Of a DNA stretch of 64,000 nt, positions 42,377-50,384 are shown piece by piece. The translations under genes and the position numbers were made by a program. The stretch is from contig SFNQ01000017.1 of assembly GCA_004554165.1 (NCBI GenBank), positions 4,518 to 68,517 on the forward strand. Reading direction: 5' to 3'. Source of the stretch: Clostridiales bacterium. Lineage in GTDB: Bacteria; Bacillota; Clostridia; Christensenellales; CAG-138. The number at the start of each line of letters is the position of its first letter. Within the stretch, counting starts at the first letter, position 1. Under the pieces are notes generated by a model. It was given only the letters and a program-made list of their open reading frames with translations, made no database searches and was not told where the DNA came from.

Positions 42377-42560
42377 GCGGCGTAAAGCGGGGGAAGCGGC
42401 CTCCCTGTCTGCATGCTGCCAAACCATCACACCGCCGCGTGGCCCTCGCCCCGCCGTGAACGATACTCCTCGCGGCGTAAAGCGCCGAAAACGCCCTCCC
42501 GGACTGCATGCCGCCAGACTATCGCCCCGCCGCGCATCCGCCAGCGCCCCCGCCACATAA
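42377..42560. repeat. Imperfect tandem pair, ~95-base period
   Basis: GCGGCGTAAAGC starts at 42377 and again at 42472, each followed by related sequence containing CTGCATGC.GCCA.AC.ATC and CCGCCGCG. The unit's first bases are the inverted form of the end motif of the flagellin-flanking repeat. Confidence 0.6.
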
Positions 42561-42609
42561 CAATCTTTTCTGCGCAGAAAAAGCCACTCCCCCGGATGAT
42601 AAAACAACA

Positions 42610-42880
42610 GGACATGGCAACGCCACGTCCTCAGTCTGTCGAAAAACCCCGGGGTTGATAAGGGGCCGCAGCCCCTTATGTTCCATCCGGCTCTGACGAC
42701 AGGTGCGTCAGAACGGATGAAAACCCATAGGTTTTCGTACGTTGCAGGTTTTGCCGTCCGGGAGCGAATGCGAGAGGCAAAACCTGTGAAAGCTCGAAAA
42801 AGTGGCGTTCCGCCACTTTTTCGACACGCTGCGGACATGGCAACGCCATGTCCTGCCGCAGGGGACCGTGTTCCGTCCCC
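42610..42880. repeat. Dense hairpin cluster with MITE-like ends downstream of csrA
   Basis: TGTCGAAAAA (42637-42646) and its inverted copy (42817-42826) bound a 190-base segment made almost wholly of hairpins: 42658-42679, 42684-42719 (nested), 42719-42736, 42745-42786 and the perfect 14-bp stem 42794-42807/42811-42824. A palindrome starting GGACATGGCAACGCCA stands on each side (42610-42630 and 42833-42853), and GGGGAC...GTCCCC follows at 42861-42880. No gene is present; on the minus strand the stems may end csrA transcription. Confidence 0.7.
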
Positions 42881-42884
42881 GTCC

Positions 42885-43133
42885 CTATTCCTTCTCCGGT
42901 CCGTCCATCGTGCGCGCTGCGTCCTTGAACAGCGCCGCAAGATTCATGCCGGAGGCTACCGCGCTGCGGTTGGCCTCGCGGGTCTGATCCACGGTTTCGC
43001 CGCGCAGAATCTTCACCGACTGTGGCGCGTCGACGCCCAGGCGCACCTTGTCGCCATTGACGCCCAGTACCGTAATCCGAATCTCTCCGCCCAGTATCAG
43101 GCTTTCCTCAATCTTTCGCGTCAGTACCAGCAT
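42885..43133 (-). CDS. csrA: Translational regulator CsrA
   Basis: An 82-residue RNA-binding protein. The family core MLVLTRKIEESLILGGEIRI, VLGVNGDKVRLGVDAP is intact, including the first-strand LTRK and Val/Arg RNA contacts. The C-terminal extension (~60-82) is typical of Firmicutes CsrA, where FliW binds. The start ATG (43131-43133) has AAGGAG upstream; it overlaps fliW by 26 bases. The expected target is the flagellin leader downstream at 41384-41435. Confidence 0.95.
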   Translation of the reverse strand: MLVLTRKIEESLILGGEIRITVLGVNGDKVRLGVDAPQSVKILRGETVDQTREANRSAVASGMNLAALFKDAARTMDGPEKE

Positions 43134-43593
43134 CTGTCTGCTCCTTCTCGTGGTAATACGCTGCCAGAGCAGCAAACGCCGGGTAGCGGATCGAGTCCTT
43201 CTGCGCGTATTCCATCACGATCTGCCGACCCTGTCTGGTGGTCATGTTGATGAGAATCGGCGCGGAGAGATTGATTGTGGAATCCTGAATCCGCTCCGGC
43301 AGCACCATTACGTTCACCACCAGGATCTCGTCCACCGTAGGCGTGCCGATGCTGTGCAGCTCGGCGTCGTCCACATCCAGCTCATAATCCTGCTTGATGA
43401 GGAAGGGATTGATGATCGGCAGCGATACGCTGGGGTCGTCCACCGCCTGGAGCCACTGAATGGGCTCCGTGGCGTCGCAGAGGATAATCGCATACCGCTT
43501 GAGTTGCTCAAAGCCCAGAATCCCCTCGTCAAAGGAAAGGATGCTCTCCGGGTCGATGTTGACGCGCCCAAAGCGCAGTGTTTCAATGTTCAT
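43108..43593 (-). CDS. fliW: Flagellar assembly factor FliW
   Basis: A 161-residue beta-barrel protein that binds flagellin and CsrA in turn, making flagellin translation follow secretion. Signatures are ESILSFDEGILGFEQLKRYA, WLQAVDDPSVSLPIINPFLI and NVMVLPERIQDSTINLSAPI. Length is slightly above the usual ~150 because of a charged C-terminal tail. It sits directly upstream of and overlapping csrA, as in Bacillus. Confidence 0.95.
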   Translation of the reverse strand: MNIETLRFGRVNIDPESILSFDEGILGFEQLKRYAIILCDATEPIQWLQAVDDPSVSLPIINPFLIKQDYELDVDDAELHSIGTPTVDEILVVNVMVLPERIQDSTINLSAPILINMTTRQGRQIVMEYAQKDSIRYPAFAALAAYYHEKEQTDAGTDAKD

Positions 43594-43648
43594 GGGTTAC
43601 CTGCCTGTCCTTATTCGTGCCGCAGGCGCAGCCGCCTGCCGCCGGGAT

Positions 43649-44257
43649 TCAAATCTTCTTGTCCAGCCGCTTTCCGTAGCCCTGACGCTCGATGGCCCTT
43701 GCCTCGTCCTCGCCCACGCGGATGGTTTCGCCGTTGATCAGCCGGATCTCCACCGTGTGCGGCGTGACGGAAACCTCCGGCCTGACCTCGCCCTCCCAGT
43801 GCATTTCCAGCGTTGCCGGCACCCATTCGATCTCGATGCTGCCCGGCTCCCATTCCACCTCCGGCGAGGAGGAGGGCATGGACGCCACATCCACCACGGG
43901 GATATCCTGCTGCATTACGCTGTTCAGGCTTACCGTCGCCACAATCTCCGGGCCGCCCTTTGCATAGTTCTGGAAGCCGTCGCTGATCTGGTCGTACTCG
44001 TTGACCGTGCGCGAAATTCCGGCCAGCGCCTTCTGCCGGTAGATCTGTGCGCGGTGCTGCCGCTCCGCGCTCAAGCCCCGGAGTCCGCTCTGCGCCCGCA
44101 CCTTGGCCCAGTTGACCTTCATTCTGGGCCGCGTTCTGTGAACCTGCATCCTTGCCGGTTCCCTGTCAACCTTGAGCTCCAGCTTCGGGCTCTTGATCTG
44201 CAGCTGCGCCCTGGTCGTGTGGATATCAAACTGCGGCAGGGGATTCCTGACCCGCAT
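43649..44257 (-). CDS. yviE: DUF6470 family protein (YviE-like)
   Basis: A 202-residue protein in the exact place of Bacillus yviE, between flgL and fliW. The first half has repeated short beta strands with basic and hydrophobic alternation (FDIHTTRAQLQIKSPKLELK, ARMQVHRTRPRMKVNWAKVR), the second half a Trp/Glu-rich part (VEWEPGSIEIEWVPATLEMH). Function of the family is unknown. The start ATG has GGGAGG upstream. Sequence similarity to YviE is weak but pattern and position agree. Confidence 0.8.
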   Translation of the reverse strand: MRVRNPLPQFDIHTTRAQLQIKSPKLELKVDREPARMQVHRTRPRMKVNWAKVRAQSGLRGLSAERQHRAQIYRQKALAGISRTVNEYDQISDGFQNYAKGGPEIVATVSLNSVMQQDIPVVDVASMPSSSPEVEWEPGSIEIEWVPATLEMHWEGEVRPEVSVTPHTVEIRLINGETIRVGEDEARAIERQGYGKRLDKKI

Positions 44258-44381
44258 CTGAATACGCCTCCCTGCTGTTTCCGAATAAAATCCGTTTTAT
44301 CCGTCCGGCGGTGATTCCCGGCCTCCCGTCGGGCCGCCTTTTTCTTTTTTTCTATCCTTCCCTTTCAGGGGGAAAGCCGTG

Positions 44382-45347
44382 TCACTTCAAAAAGTCCATC
44401 AGCGTGGGCATGATCACCCGGGCGCCCGTGGACAGGCTCTGCTTGTAGACCGCCTCGGCCATCTTCCAGTCCATGATGACCTCCGCCGAATCGATGTCCT
44501 CAATGCGGGAGCGAATGTCGTTGTAGTTGATGATATCGCCGGAATAGCGGTTTTCCAGAATCTCGATCTGCGAGTACATGGCGCCTGCCCGCACGAGGCT
44601 GGACAGAACGTTCTCATGTGCGGTGGAGAGCTTGTCGAGCTGCGCGCTGAGCTGCTCGACCACATGGGCGGTTTCGTCGCCGGAGTTCATCAGCTCGATG
44701 ATCGCGTTGCAGGTTTTGAACAGGTTGTTATCGCCAACGCCCACCACGTCGATGGCCGTGATGGCAACCTCCATCTGGAGCCCGTACCCCACCTCAATCT
44801 GGAACTTCTGCTTTTGCTCGGCCTCGATGGTGGCGGCCTTTGTCATATCGGTCAGGTCAACGCCGTTGTAGTAGATGAGCGGCTCCCTGCCGTCGGGCTG
44901 ATCTACCTTGGTGAGCGGCGGATTCACGGTATTGTATCCCGCGAAGATGTACTGCCCGCCGACGCTGGCGTTCAGCGCATCCATGAGCGTATTGCGCAGC
45001 TCCGTGGCCAGCGCGGCAATATTTTTGCGGTCCCCCTCGGTTTTCACGTTGGTCGCCGCGTAAACCAGCTGATCGTTTACGTCCGTCAGCTTGCTGCTGA
45101 CCTCCTGCAAACTGGTATCGCACTGCTCGACCCAGCTGCGCGCCGTCACAAGGTTGCGCTGGTACTGCTCATAGCGCGCCAGGCGCTGCCGGGCGGTCAG
45201 CGCGTTGTACACGCCCACCGGATCGTCGGACAGCCGCACGATCTTGCGGTTTGAGGACAGCTGCGAGGTATAGCGGTCCATCTTTTCCATGTTGGTCTGC
45301 ATGTTGACGAGGAATTTATCCACCATCATGCCATTGGTAATGCGCAT
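44382..45347 (-). CDS. flgL: Hook-filament junction protein FlgL
   Basis: A 321-residue flagellin-like junction protein (HAP3). The N-terminus MRITNGMMVDKFLVNMQTNM, RYTSQLSSNRKIVRLSDDPV and the C-terminal helices (IRSRIEDIDSAEVIMDWKMA, YKQSLSTGARVIMPTLMDFL) are complete. The start ATG follows AAAGGAG. It lies 26 bases downstream of flgK in the flhO operon. Confidence 0.95.
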   Translation of the reverse strand: MRITNGMMVDKFLVNMQTNMEKMDRYTSQLSSNRKIVRLSDDPVGVYNALTARQRLARYEQYQRNLVTARSWVEQCDTSLQEVSSKLTDVNDQLVYAATNVKTEGDRKNIAALATELRNTLMDALNASVGGQYIFAGYNTVNPPLTKVDQPDGREPLIYYNGVDLTDMTKAATIEAEQKQKFQIEVGYGLQMEVAITAIDVVGVGDNNLFKTCNAIIELMNSGDETAHVVEQLSAQLDKLSTAHENVLSSLVRAGAMYSQIEILENRYSGDIINYNDIRSRIEDIDSAEVIMDWKMAEAVYKQSLSTGARVIMPTLMDFLK

Positions 45348-45373
45348 GGCCTGTCTCCTTTCCCGCTAATCCT

Positions 45374-47065
45374 TTATAGGCCGACCCGGCCGAGCCGGTT
45401 GATCAGCACGTCCAGCTCCTCGTCGATGGCCGTAATGACGCGGGCGTTTGCGTTATAAGCGTGAGTAAAGCGCACCACGTTGGTCATCTCCTCGTCCAGA
45501 GAAACGCTGGATTCGGACTGGCGCTGCTGCGAAATGGACAAAAGCCGCGTCTGCTGCGACGCATACAGGGTGTTCATCTCGTCCATCTCGTTGGCGATGC
45601 TGGTATAGAGGGATTTCAGCCTGTCCTGAAAATTGTCCGAAAGGCCCAGCTCGTTCTTTCTGTCATACAGCGCGGTAATCCGCTTGAGGTTTTCCGCGTT
45701 GCCCGTCTGCTGGTTCAGGCTGCCGTCCGCATTGACCTCGCCGGAGATGGTAACCTTGCTGCTGGACGCGGCAATGAGAAACACGTTGTTCTTGATTTCC
45801 GAGGAAACCTGAAAGCTGCCGGCCGTGATCTTGCGGTAATCGTTGTACGCGCCCGTATCGAAGAAGTTGATGCCCTGCATCGACTCGTAGTATACGGTTC
45901 CGTCGGCCGCAGTCACGGTCTGCATGGTGTCGCCCAGCAGCAGGCCGCTGTCCACGGCATAAATCTTGACGTTTGCCGCCGTGCCGATGGCGTCCGCCTC
46001 GGTAAAGGGCATGGTATAGCCCTGACGGTGAAGATCGTTGACCTCTTTTGCGATTAAGCGCGCCAGGTCGTTGAGCAGCTCCGCCGCATAGGGAATGCCG
46101 GGATTGTTCTCCGTCGCTCCGTCGCGCAGGTCGATATACGCCTTGAGCTCGCCGCCCTGGATATAGGCCACGTCGTTGGGACTGGTGCTGGGATTGCCCA
46201 TGGCGTCCGCCCAAACGACCTTGTACTGGGTGCCGGCGTTCTCGGCGTTGGCCAGCACGTCCAGCTGGTTGGCGGAGCCCCGGGGGTCTACCGTGAGCTG
46301 ATAGCTCTCCACGCCCTTGACAAGCTCCCGTCCGCCGATGGTAACGGTCAGGTAGCCCTGGCTGTCCTCAGAGTAGCGAATATCCACAAGCTCGCTGAGC
46401 TGGTCCAGCAGCAGGTTTCTCTCGTCGCGCAGGTCGTTGGCCTTCGCGCCCGTCAGCTCGTAACCGAAGATCTGCCGGTTGAGGTTGGCTATGGATACGC
46501 CCAGCTCGTTGATCTGGCGCACCGTTACCTCCACGGCGCTGTTGAGGTTGTCGTGCTGCTCCTCCAGCTTGCCGTACACATAGCGGAAGGATTCTGTAAG
46601 CTGGTTTGCTGCGGTCAGCAGGTTCGTTCGCAGGTCCTTGCTGGAGGGGTTTTCCTCAAGCGCGTACAGCGCGGTCTTGAACACGTCCAGCGCGTTCCAG
46701 ATGCTGGCGGAGGTCTGTTCCTGCTCCAGCACGGAGCTGAAAAGCTGCTCCACCATATAAAACTCGTCGGACTTGACCTCCCAGTAGCTGGTAGAGCTGG
46801 ACTCCTCGCGGTATTTCGCATCGGTAAAGAGATTGCGGATCTGATCTACGGTCTGCGCTTCCACGCCGCGGCCCGCCGTCGCGCGGTTGTCCACGGCGAA
46901 CTGCACGTTCATGGAAAGCGCCGGCAGCGCGGAGGTGTTCAGGCGCTGCCTGGTATAGCCCGCCGTATCCACGTTTGCGATGTTATGGCCGGTGACGTTC
47001 AGCTCGTTCTGCGAGGTATACAGGCCCGAACGCGCCACCTCCATGCCATAAAAGGTAGATCTCAT
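45374..47065 (-). CDS. flgK: Hook-filament junction protein FlgK
   Basis: A 563-residue junction protein (HAP1). N-terminal STFYGMEVARSGLYTSQNEL and NVTGHNIANVDTAGYTRQRL and C-terminal SVSLDEEMTNVVRFTHAYNA, ARVITAIDEELDVLINRLGR are typical. The middle includes the GRELVKG and NDLARLIAKEVNDLHRQGY segments. Length is close to other clostridial FlgK. It lies between flgN, its chaperone, and flgL. Confidence 0.95.
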   Translation of the reverse strand: MRSTFYGMEVARSGLYTSQNELNVTGHNIANVDTAGYTRQRLNTSALPALSMNVQFAVDNRATAGRGVEAQTVDQIRNLFTDAKYREESSSTSYWEVKSDEFYMVEQLFSSVLEQEQTSASIWNALDVFKTALYALEENPSSKDLRTNLLTAANQLTESFRYVYGKLEEQHDNLNSAVEVTVRQINELGVSIANLNRQIFGYELTGAKANDLRDERNLLLDQLSELVDIRYSEDSQGYLTVTIGGRELVKGVESYQLTVDPRGSANQLDVLANAENAGTQYKVVWADAMGNPSTSPNDVAYIQGGELKAYIDLRDGATENNPGIPYAAELLNDLARLIAKEVNDLHRQGYTMPFTEADAIGTAANVKIYAVDSGLLLGDTMQTVTAADGTVYYESMQGINFFDTGAYNDYRKITAGSFQVSSEIKNNVFLIAASSSKVTISGEVNADGSLNQQTGNAENLKRITALYDRKNELGLSDNFQDRLKSLYTSIANEMDEMNTLYASQQTRLLSISQQRQSESSVSLDEEMTNVVRFTHAYNANARVITAIDEELDVLINRLGRVGL

Positions 47066-47083
47066 AGCTCTTGCTTCAACTCC

Positions 47084-47584
47084 TCAAATTTCGCTGTCCA
47101 GTATCCGGGCGGACTGCAGCGCGGCCTCCGCCTCGTTTCCGCTGGCGCCGTAGATGCTGCCGATGCCCGCGTTCTGTCCGGATACCATGTCCATAAAGAA
47201 TGCGGCGAAGCTCAGGTTGATCTCCAGCAGCTGGCGGTTCATTTCGTTCTGCGCCCGCAGTCGTTTCAAAAGCTCCTGCAGGTGTGCCCCCTTTTCCAGA
47301 ATCGCCTCGCCAAGCCCCTCCGGCGCGGTTTCGGAAAGGCGTCTGATGTCCAGCGTTTCCGGCGCCATCCCCAGCGCTGAAGCGATCTGTTCCACCGCCT
47401 GAATGCGGCGCCGCTCCGTTTCCGCCGCCTCGGAAACCAGCGCTTCCTCGCGGTTTGTCATCGTCTGCAGCGCCTCCCGGTCCCTGTTCTGCTGCAGGAC
47501 GGGCTGCTTCTGCTCCGCCAGCTGCAGCAGATCGCCGTAGAGCTCGTCCAGCCTGCAGAGCTGTTCATATACCGTCTGATACAA
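47084..47584 (-). CDS. flgN: FlgN family export chaperone
   Basis: A 166-residue helical protein that escorts FlgK and FlgL to the export gate. Typical N-terminus YEQLCRLDELYGDLLQLAEQ and NREALQTMTNREEALVSEAA, with LNLSF-like helix at the C-terminus. The start appears to be TTG (47582-47584) with AAAGGG ten bases upstream. Position between flgM and flgK is standard. Confidence 0.88.
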   Translation of the reverse strand: MYQTVYEQLCRLDELYGDLLQLAEQKQPVLQQNRDREALQTMTNREEALVSEAAETERRRIQAVEQIASALGMAPETLDIRRLSETAPEGLGEAILEKGAHLQELLKRLRAQNEMNRQLLEINLSFAAFFMDMVSGQNAGIGSIYGASGNEAEAALQSARILDSEI

Positions 47585-47604
47585 AACCTTCCGACCCTTT
47601 CCCT

Positions 47605-47877
47605 TCAGGAGAGCAGTTTGTCGCAGATGTCGCGAATTTCCACGCGGTAATCACCGCTGCGCATCTGCTCCATGATCTCGTTCACGCGGACGGTTTGCTC
47701 CGCGTCGTTCTGCTGGAGACTCCGGCGCGCTGCGGAAAACGCTTCCGTAAACAGCCTTGCTTCCGGAGACAGCTCCACCTCGTCCATGGCCTGCGCCTGA
47801 TACTGGCGCTGCCAAACCGCATCGCTGCGAATCTTGCTGTACTGGCCAATGACGGGATTGACCGAATTGACTTTCAT
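47605..47877 (-). CDS. flgM: Anti-sigma factor FlgM
   Basis: A 90-residue anti-SigD factor. The C-terminal sigma-binding half is recognisable: VELSPEARLFTEAFSAARRS, VRVNEIMEQMRSGDYRVEIR. It should hold the SigD encoded at 53421-54206 inactive until the hook is complete. The start ATG has GAGGAGG upstream. The gene is in a SigD-type operon, so it forms the usual feedback loop. Confidence 0.92.
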   Translation of the reverse strand: MKVNSVNPVIGQYSKIRSDAVWQRQYQAQAMDEVELSPEARLFTEAFSAARRSLQQNDAEQTVRVNEIMEQMRSGDYRVEIRDICDKLLS

Positions 47878-47947
47878 ATGCGTCCTCCTCTTTCCACGCG
47901 AACGCCGTTTGTGGCCAATGCAGGGGCGCGCCCCCGCAGAAACGCCT

Positions 47948-48370
47948 CTATTCCCTGCCCTTGTTGACGTACATTCTGGAGCGGTTCGCCTCCAGCATCT
48001 CCCGCTGGCGGGCCGCCTCGCGTTCCCTCGTCATGCGCTGCTGCATGGGCTGTACAATGCGCTCCTCGGCTTTGTTCTGGCATTTTTCGCAGAGCCTGCC
48101 GAAGTTGATCGTTGCGCCGCACTGCTCGCAGCGGAGCAGGCCCGTTGCATTCACCATGCTGAGCCGGCCCTCCTTGAGATAGTACAGGATGACCTTTTCC
48201 GGCACTCCCGTATTCTCCACAACCTCCTCAATGGGCGCGTTGGGGTTGTCGTACAGGTAGTCGCGCACGACCTTGTAGTGGTCGTCCAGCTCCTGCATGC
48301 ATTTGGGGCAGAAGTTCATACCGGTGCTCTGAAACGGCCGGCCGCACCACTTGCATTTGCTCAGTTGCAT
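47948..48370 (-). CDS. yvyF: YvyF-like flagellar operon protein (TIGR03826 type)
   Basis: A 140-residue zinc-ribbon/HTH protein. CKWCGRPFQSTGMNFCPKCM at the N-terminus and CEQCGATINFGRLCEKC in the second half give two four-Cys sites; between them is an HTH-like part (IEEVVENTGVPEKVILYYLK). YvyF of Bacillus lies upstream of flgM in the same way and takes part in FlgM regulation. The start ATG has GGGGGAGG upstream. Confidence 0.88.
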   Translation of the reverse strand: MQLSKCKWCGRPFQSTGMNFCPKCMQELDDHYKVVRDYLYDNPNAPIEEVVENTGVPEKVILYYLKEGRLSMVNATGLLRCEQCGATINFGRLCEKCQNKAEERIVQPMQQRMTREREAARQREMLEANRSRMYVNKGRE

Positions 48371-48416
48371 TTTCTTGCCTCCCCCTTATCCTCTGCTCGT
48401 ATGATACCTGCTTTCA

Positions 48417-49229
48417 TCAGGCGCGAAGCTGGTTCGCCTTGCCGTCCATATCGTCGGCGGTTTGCAGCGCGCGGGAGGAAAGCGAGAGCGAACGCTGCGC
48501 CCGGATCATCTGCGTGATCTCGTAGGCCAGATCCACCTTCGAGGCCTCCAGCATGCCCTGCCGAACCTGCGTCTCGCCGGCGGCCGCCGCCGTGGCCGCG
48601 CCGGAGTTCTCCGTTTCGCGGAAGCGGTTGGCAGACGCCGCCTCCAGCCCCTGGCGGTTCATAAAGGTGTACAGGCCCAGGGTCGCCACCTGCGTACGCA
48701 CCGTCTCCTCGGGCGTGGTTTCCGTCGCAGGCACCGTCTCCACAATCCAGACACTGGCGTCGGTCTGGATCTCAATGCCGGAGGGTTCCGTCGGGCCGAG
48801 GTTGATGCGGTTGCCGTTGACGTCCAGCACATAGCGCCCGTCCTCGGTGACGAGGTAGTTCGTCCCATCCTCCTCGGAGAGCGCGAAGTTGCCGTCGCGG
48901 GTGTAGAGCGTATCGCCGTTGATGTCCTGTATCGCAAGAAAGGCGTCGCCCACCAGCATGACGTCCAGGGGGTCCTCCGTGACCTGCGCGGAGCCCTGCG
49001 AAAAATCCCGCATCGTCGCGCCCAGCAGTACGCCGTGTCCCTTTTGCAGGTTCAGGCCGTCCTGAGGCTGGACGGGACGCACCATGGTCTGGTAGAGCAT
49101 ATCCTTAAAGTCCGCACGGGCCGGCTTGTACCCTGTGGTGCTGATGTTGGCGATGTTGTTTGCGATGACGTCCATGCGCTGCTGCTGGGCGATGAGCCCG
49201 CTGCGCGCCGTCAGGTTGGATTGCAGCAT
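48417..49229 (-). CDS. flhP: Flagellar rod protein FlhP/FlgG family
   Basis: A 270-residue rod or hook-basal body protein. N-terminal LTARSGLIAQQQRMDVIANN and NIANISTTGYKPARADFKDM and C-terminal EASKVDLAYEITQMIRAQRS, LSLSSRALQTADDMDGKANQ are typical of FlgG-class proteins. In Bacillus the tandem flhO-flhP encodes the distal rod, and the same pair occurs here. Assignment to FlhP rather than FlgG rests on order. Confidence 0.88.
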   Translation of the reverse strand: MLQSNLTARSGLIAQQQRMDVIANNIANISTTGYKPARADFKDMLYQTMVRPVQPQDGLNLQKGHGVLLGATMRDFSQGSAQVTEDPLDVMLVGDAFLAIQDINGDTLYTRDGNFALSEEDGTNYLVTEDGRYVLDVNGNRINLGPTEPSGIEIQTDASVWIVETVPATETTPEETVRTQVATLGLYTFMNRQGLEAASANRFRETENSGAATAAAAGETQVRQGMLEASKVDLAYEITQMIRAQRSLSLSSRALQTADDMDGKANQLRA

Positions 49230-49262
49230 GTGGTATTCCCTTTCTCCCTGCGCTATATCGTC

Positions 49263-50015
49263 TTAGAACTTGGCGATGTCGTTGACCGCACGGTTCAGCG
49301 TCTGATCGATCATTTTGACGGCCTGCTGGCTGCTCTCGTAAGCGCGGTAGGTGACGATCATATCGACCACCTCCTGGGCAATGTTGACGTTGCTCGTTTC
49401 AAGATAGCCCTGCATGACCTGGGAGTTGGCCGCCTCCTGCGGCTGTCCGCCGGTATACATGTTGTTGCCGGCCTTGCGAAGCTGCTGCGGGTTCTGAAAC
49501 TCTACGATGCGCAGCGCAGCGATCTGCGTCTCCGTGTCGAGATCGTAAATCTCCCCCGTCTCGGTCACGACAAAGTTGTCGCTGGGCAGCTGGATGTTGC
49601 CGTTCACGCCCTGCACATAGTTGCCGTCCACGTCGGTAAGGTAGCCGTTTGCGTCCAGCGAGAAGTTGCCTGCGCGGGTATACATTTCGCCCTCCGGCGT
49701 GTTGACGACGAAGAAGCCGTTGCCCACGATGCAAAGATCGGTGGCGCGGCCCGTCTGCTCCGGCGTGCCCTGCGCAAAGGAGGTCGTCAGCTCGTCGATG
49801 TGAACGCCCGGCCCCAGCAGGCCCACCTCGCGGGTACGGTTGACCACGGAGGGGTCGTTCATGCGGCTGATGAGCATATCCTCAAAGGAGCGGGAAAGAA
49901 GCAAATCCTTCTTGTACCCGACGGTGTCCATATTGGTAATGTTGTTTGTGATGACGTCCATCTTGCTCCGCTGGATCAGCATGCCGGTCCCGGCGAGATA
50001 CAATCCACGAACCAT
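49263..50015 (-). CDS. flhO: Flagellar rod protein FlhO/FlgF family
   Basis: A 250-residue rod protein with MVRGLYLAGTGMLIQRSKMD, NITNMDTVGYKKDLLLSRSF, the YTRAGNFSLDANGYLTDVDG module and C-terminal ETSNVNIAQEVVDMIVTYRA. It is first in a ten-gene SigD-type operon ending with csrA. The start ATG has AGGAGG upstream. Confidence 0.88.
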   Translation of the reverse strand: MVRGLYLAGTGMLIQRSKMDVITNNITNMDTVGYKKDLLLSRSFEDMLISRMNDPSVVNRTREVGLLGPGVHIDELTTSFAQGTPEQTGRATDLCIVGNGFFVVNTPEGEMYTRAGNFSLDANGYLTDVDGNYVQGVNGNIQLPSDNFVVTETGEIYDLDTETQIAALRIVEFQNPQQLRKAGNNMYTGGQPQEAANSQVMQGYLETSNVNIAQEVVDMIVTYRAYESSQQAVKMIDQTLNRAVNDIAKF

Positions 50016-50062
50016 CTGTCAAAGCCTCCTGTCCTGCGGGTAAAACGTACCTGCTTATTCTT

Positions 50063-50090
50063 ATATCGCAGTTTTCGGGGTTCAACTTTA
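50063..50090 (-). promoter_or_regulatory. SigD-like promoter of the flhO-csrA operon
   Basis: Minus strand: TAAAG (-35, 50086-50090), then TGCGATAT (50063-50070), 16 bases after TAAA. It lies ~50 bases upstream of the flhO start codon. The remainder of 50091-50384 is non-coding apart from the terminator below. Confidence 0.6.
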
Positions 50091-50174
50091 GGCTTTTTGG
50101 CAAAATAGGGCGGATTTCCCTCCCGTTCTCCGCCCACAGCGCCCCTCATGCGGCGGTATCGCGCCCCGCATGGC

Positions 50175-50210
50175 AATAAAGAAAGCGCCGTGCAAAACCG
50201 CACAACGCCC
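50175..50210 (-). terminator. Terminator of the flgB early operon
   Basis: A 10-bp stem with G-T pairs (50184-50193 with 50200-50209) is followed on the minus strand by TTTCTTTATT. It separates the early operon ending at 50385 from the flhO promoter. Confidence 0.6.
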
Positions 50211-50384
50211 CGTTTGTCAACACCTCGGGAGCCCGGGCCGCAGGAAGCGGAGGCCCCGTTCAAACCCGGCGGCATGTGCGCCGGAACAGTCCGTCCCTTT
50301 GCGGGCGGTTCCTTTTGCTTTTCGCCGGAAAGCGGAGATCCCGTCCGGCAGCAGCGCCGTCTGGCGGCCTGCGCGCCGGCCGCT

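Noticed and set aside
42610..42880. CRISPR-like array
   Set aside because: The repeats are different palindromes with no constant repeat-spacer period, and no cas genes are nearby.
41463..42940. Long open frames in the right repeat block (for example 41603-42385, 41951-42940)
   Set aside because: Same reasons: they follow the repeat DNA and cross the hairpins, with no protein family features.
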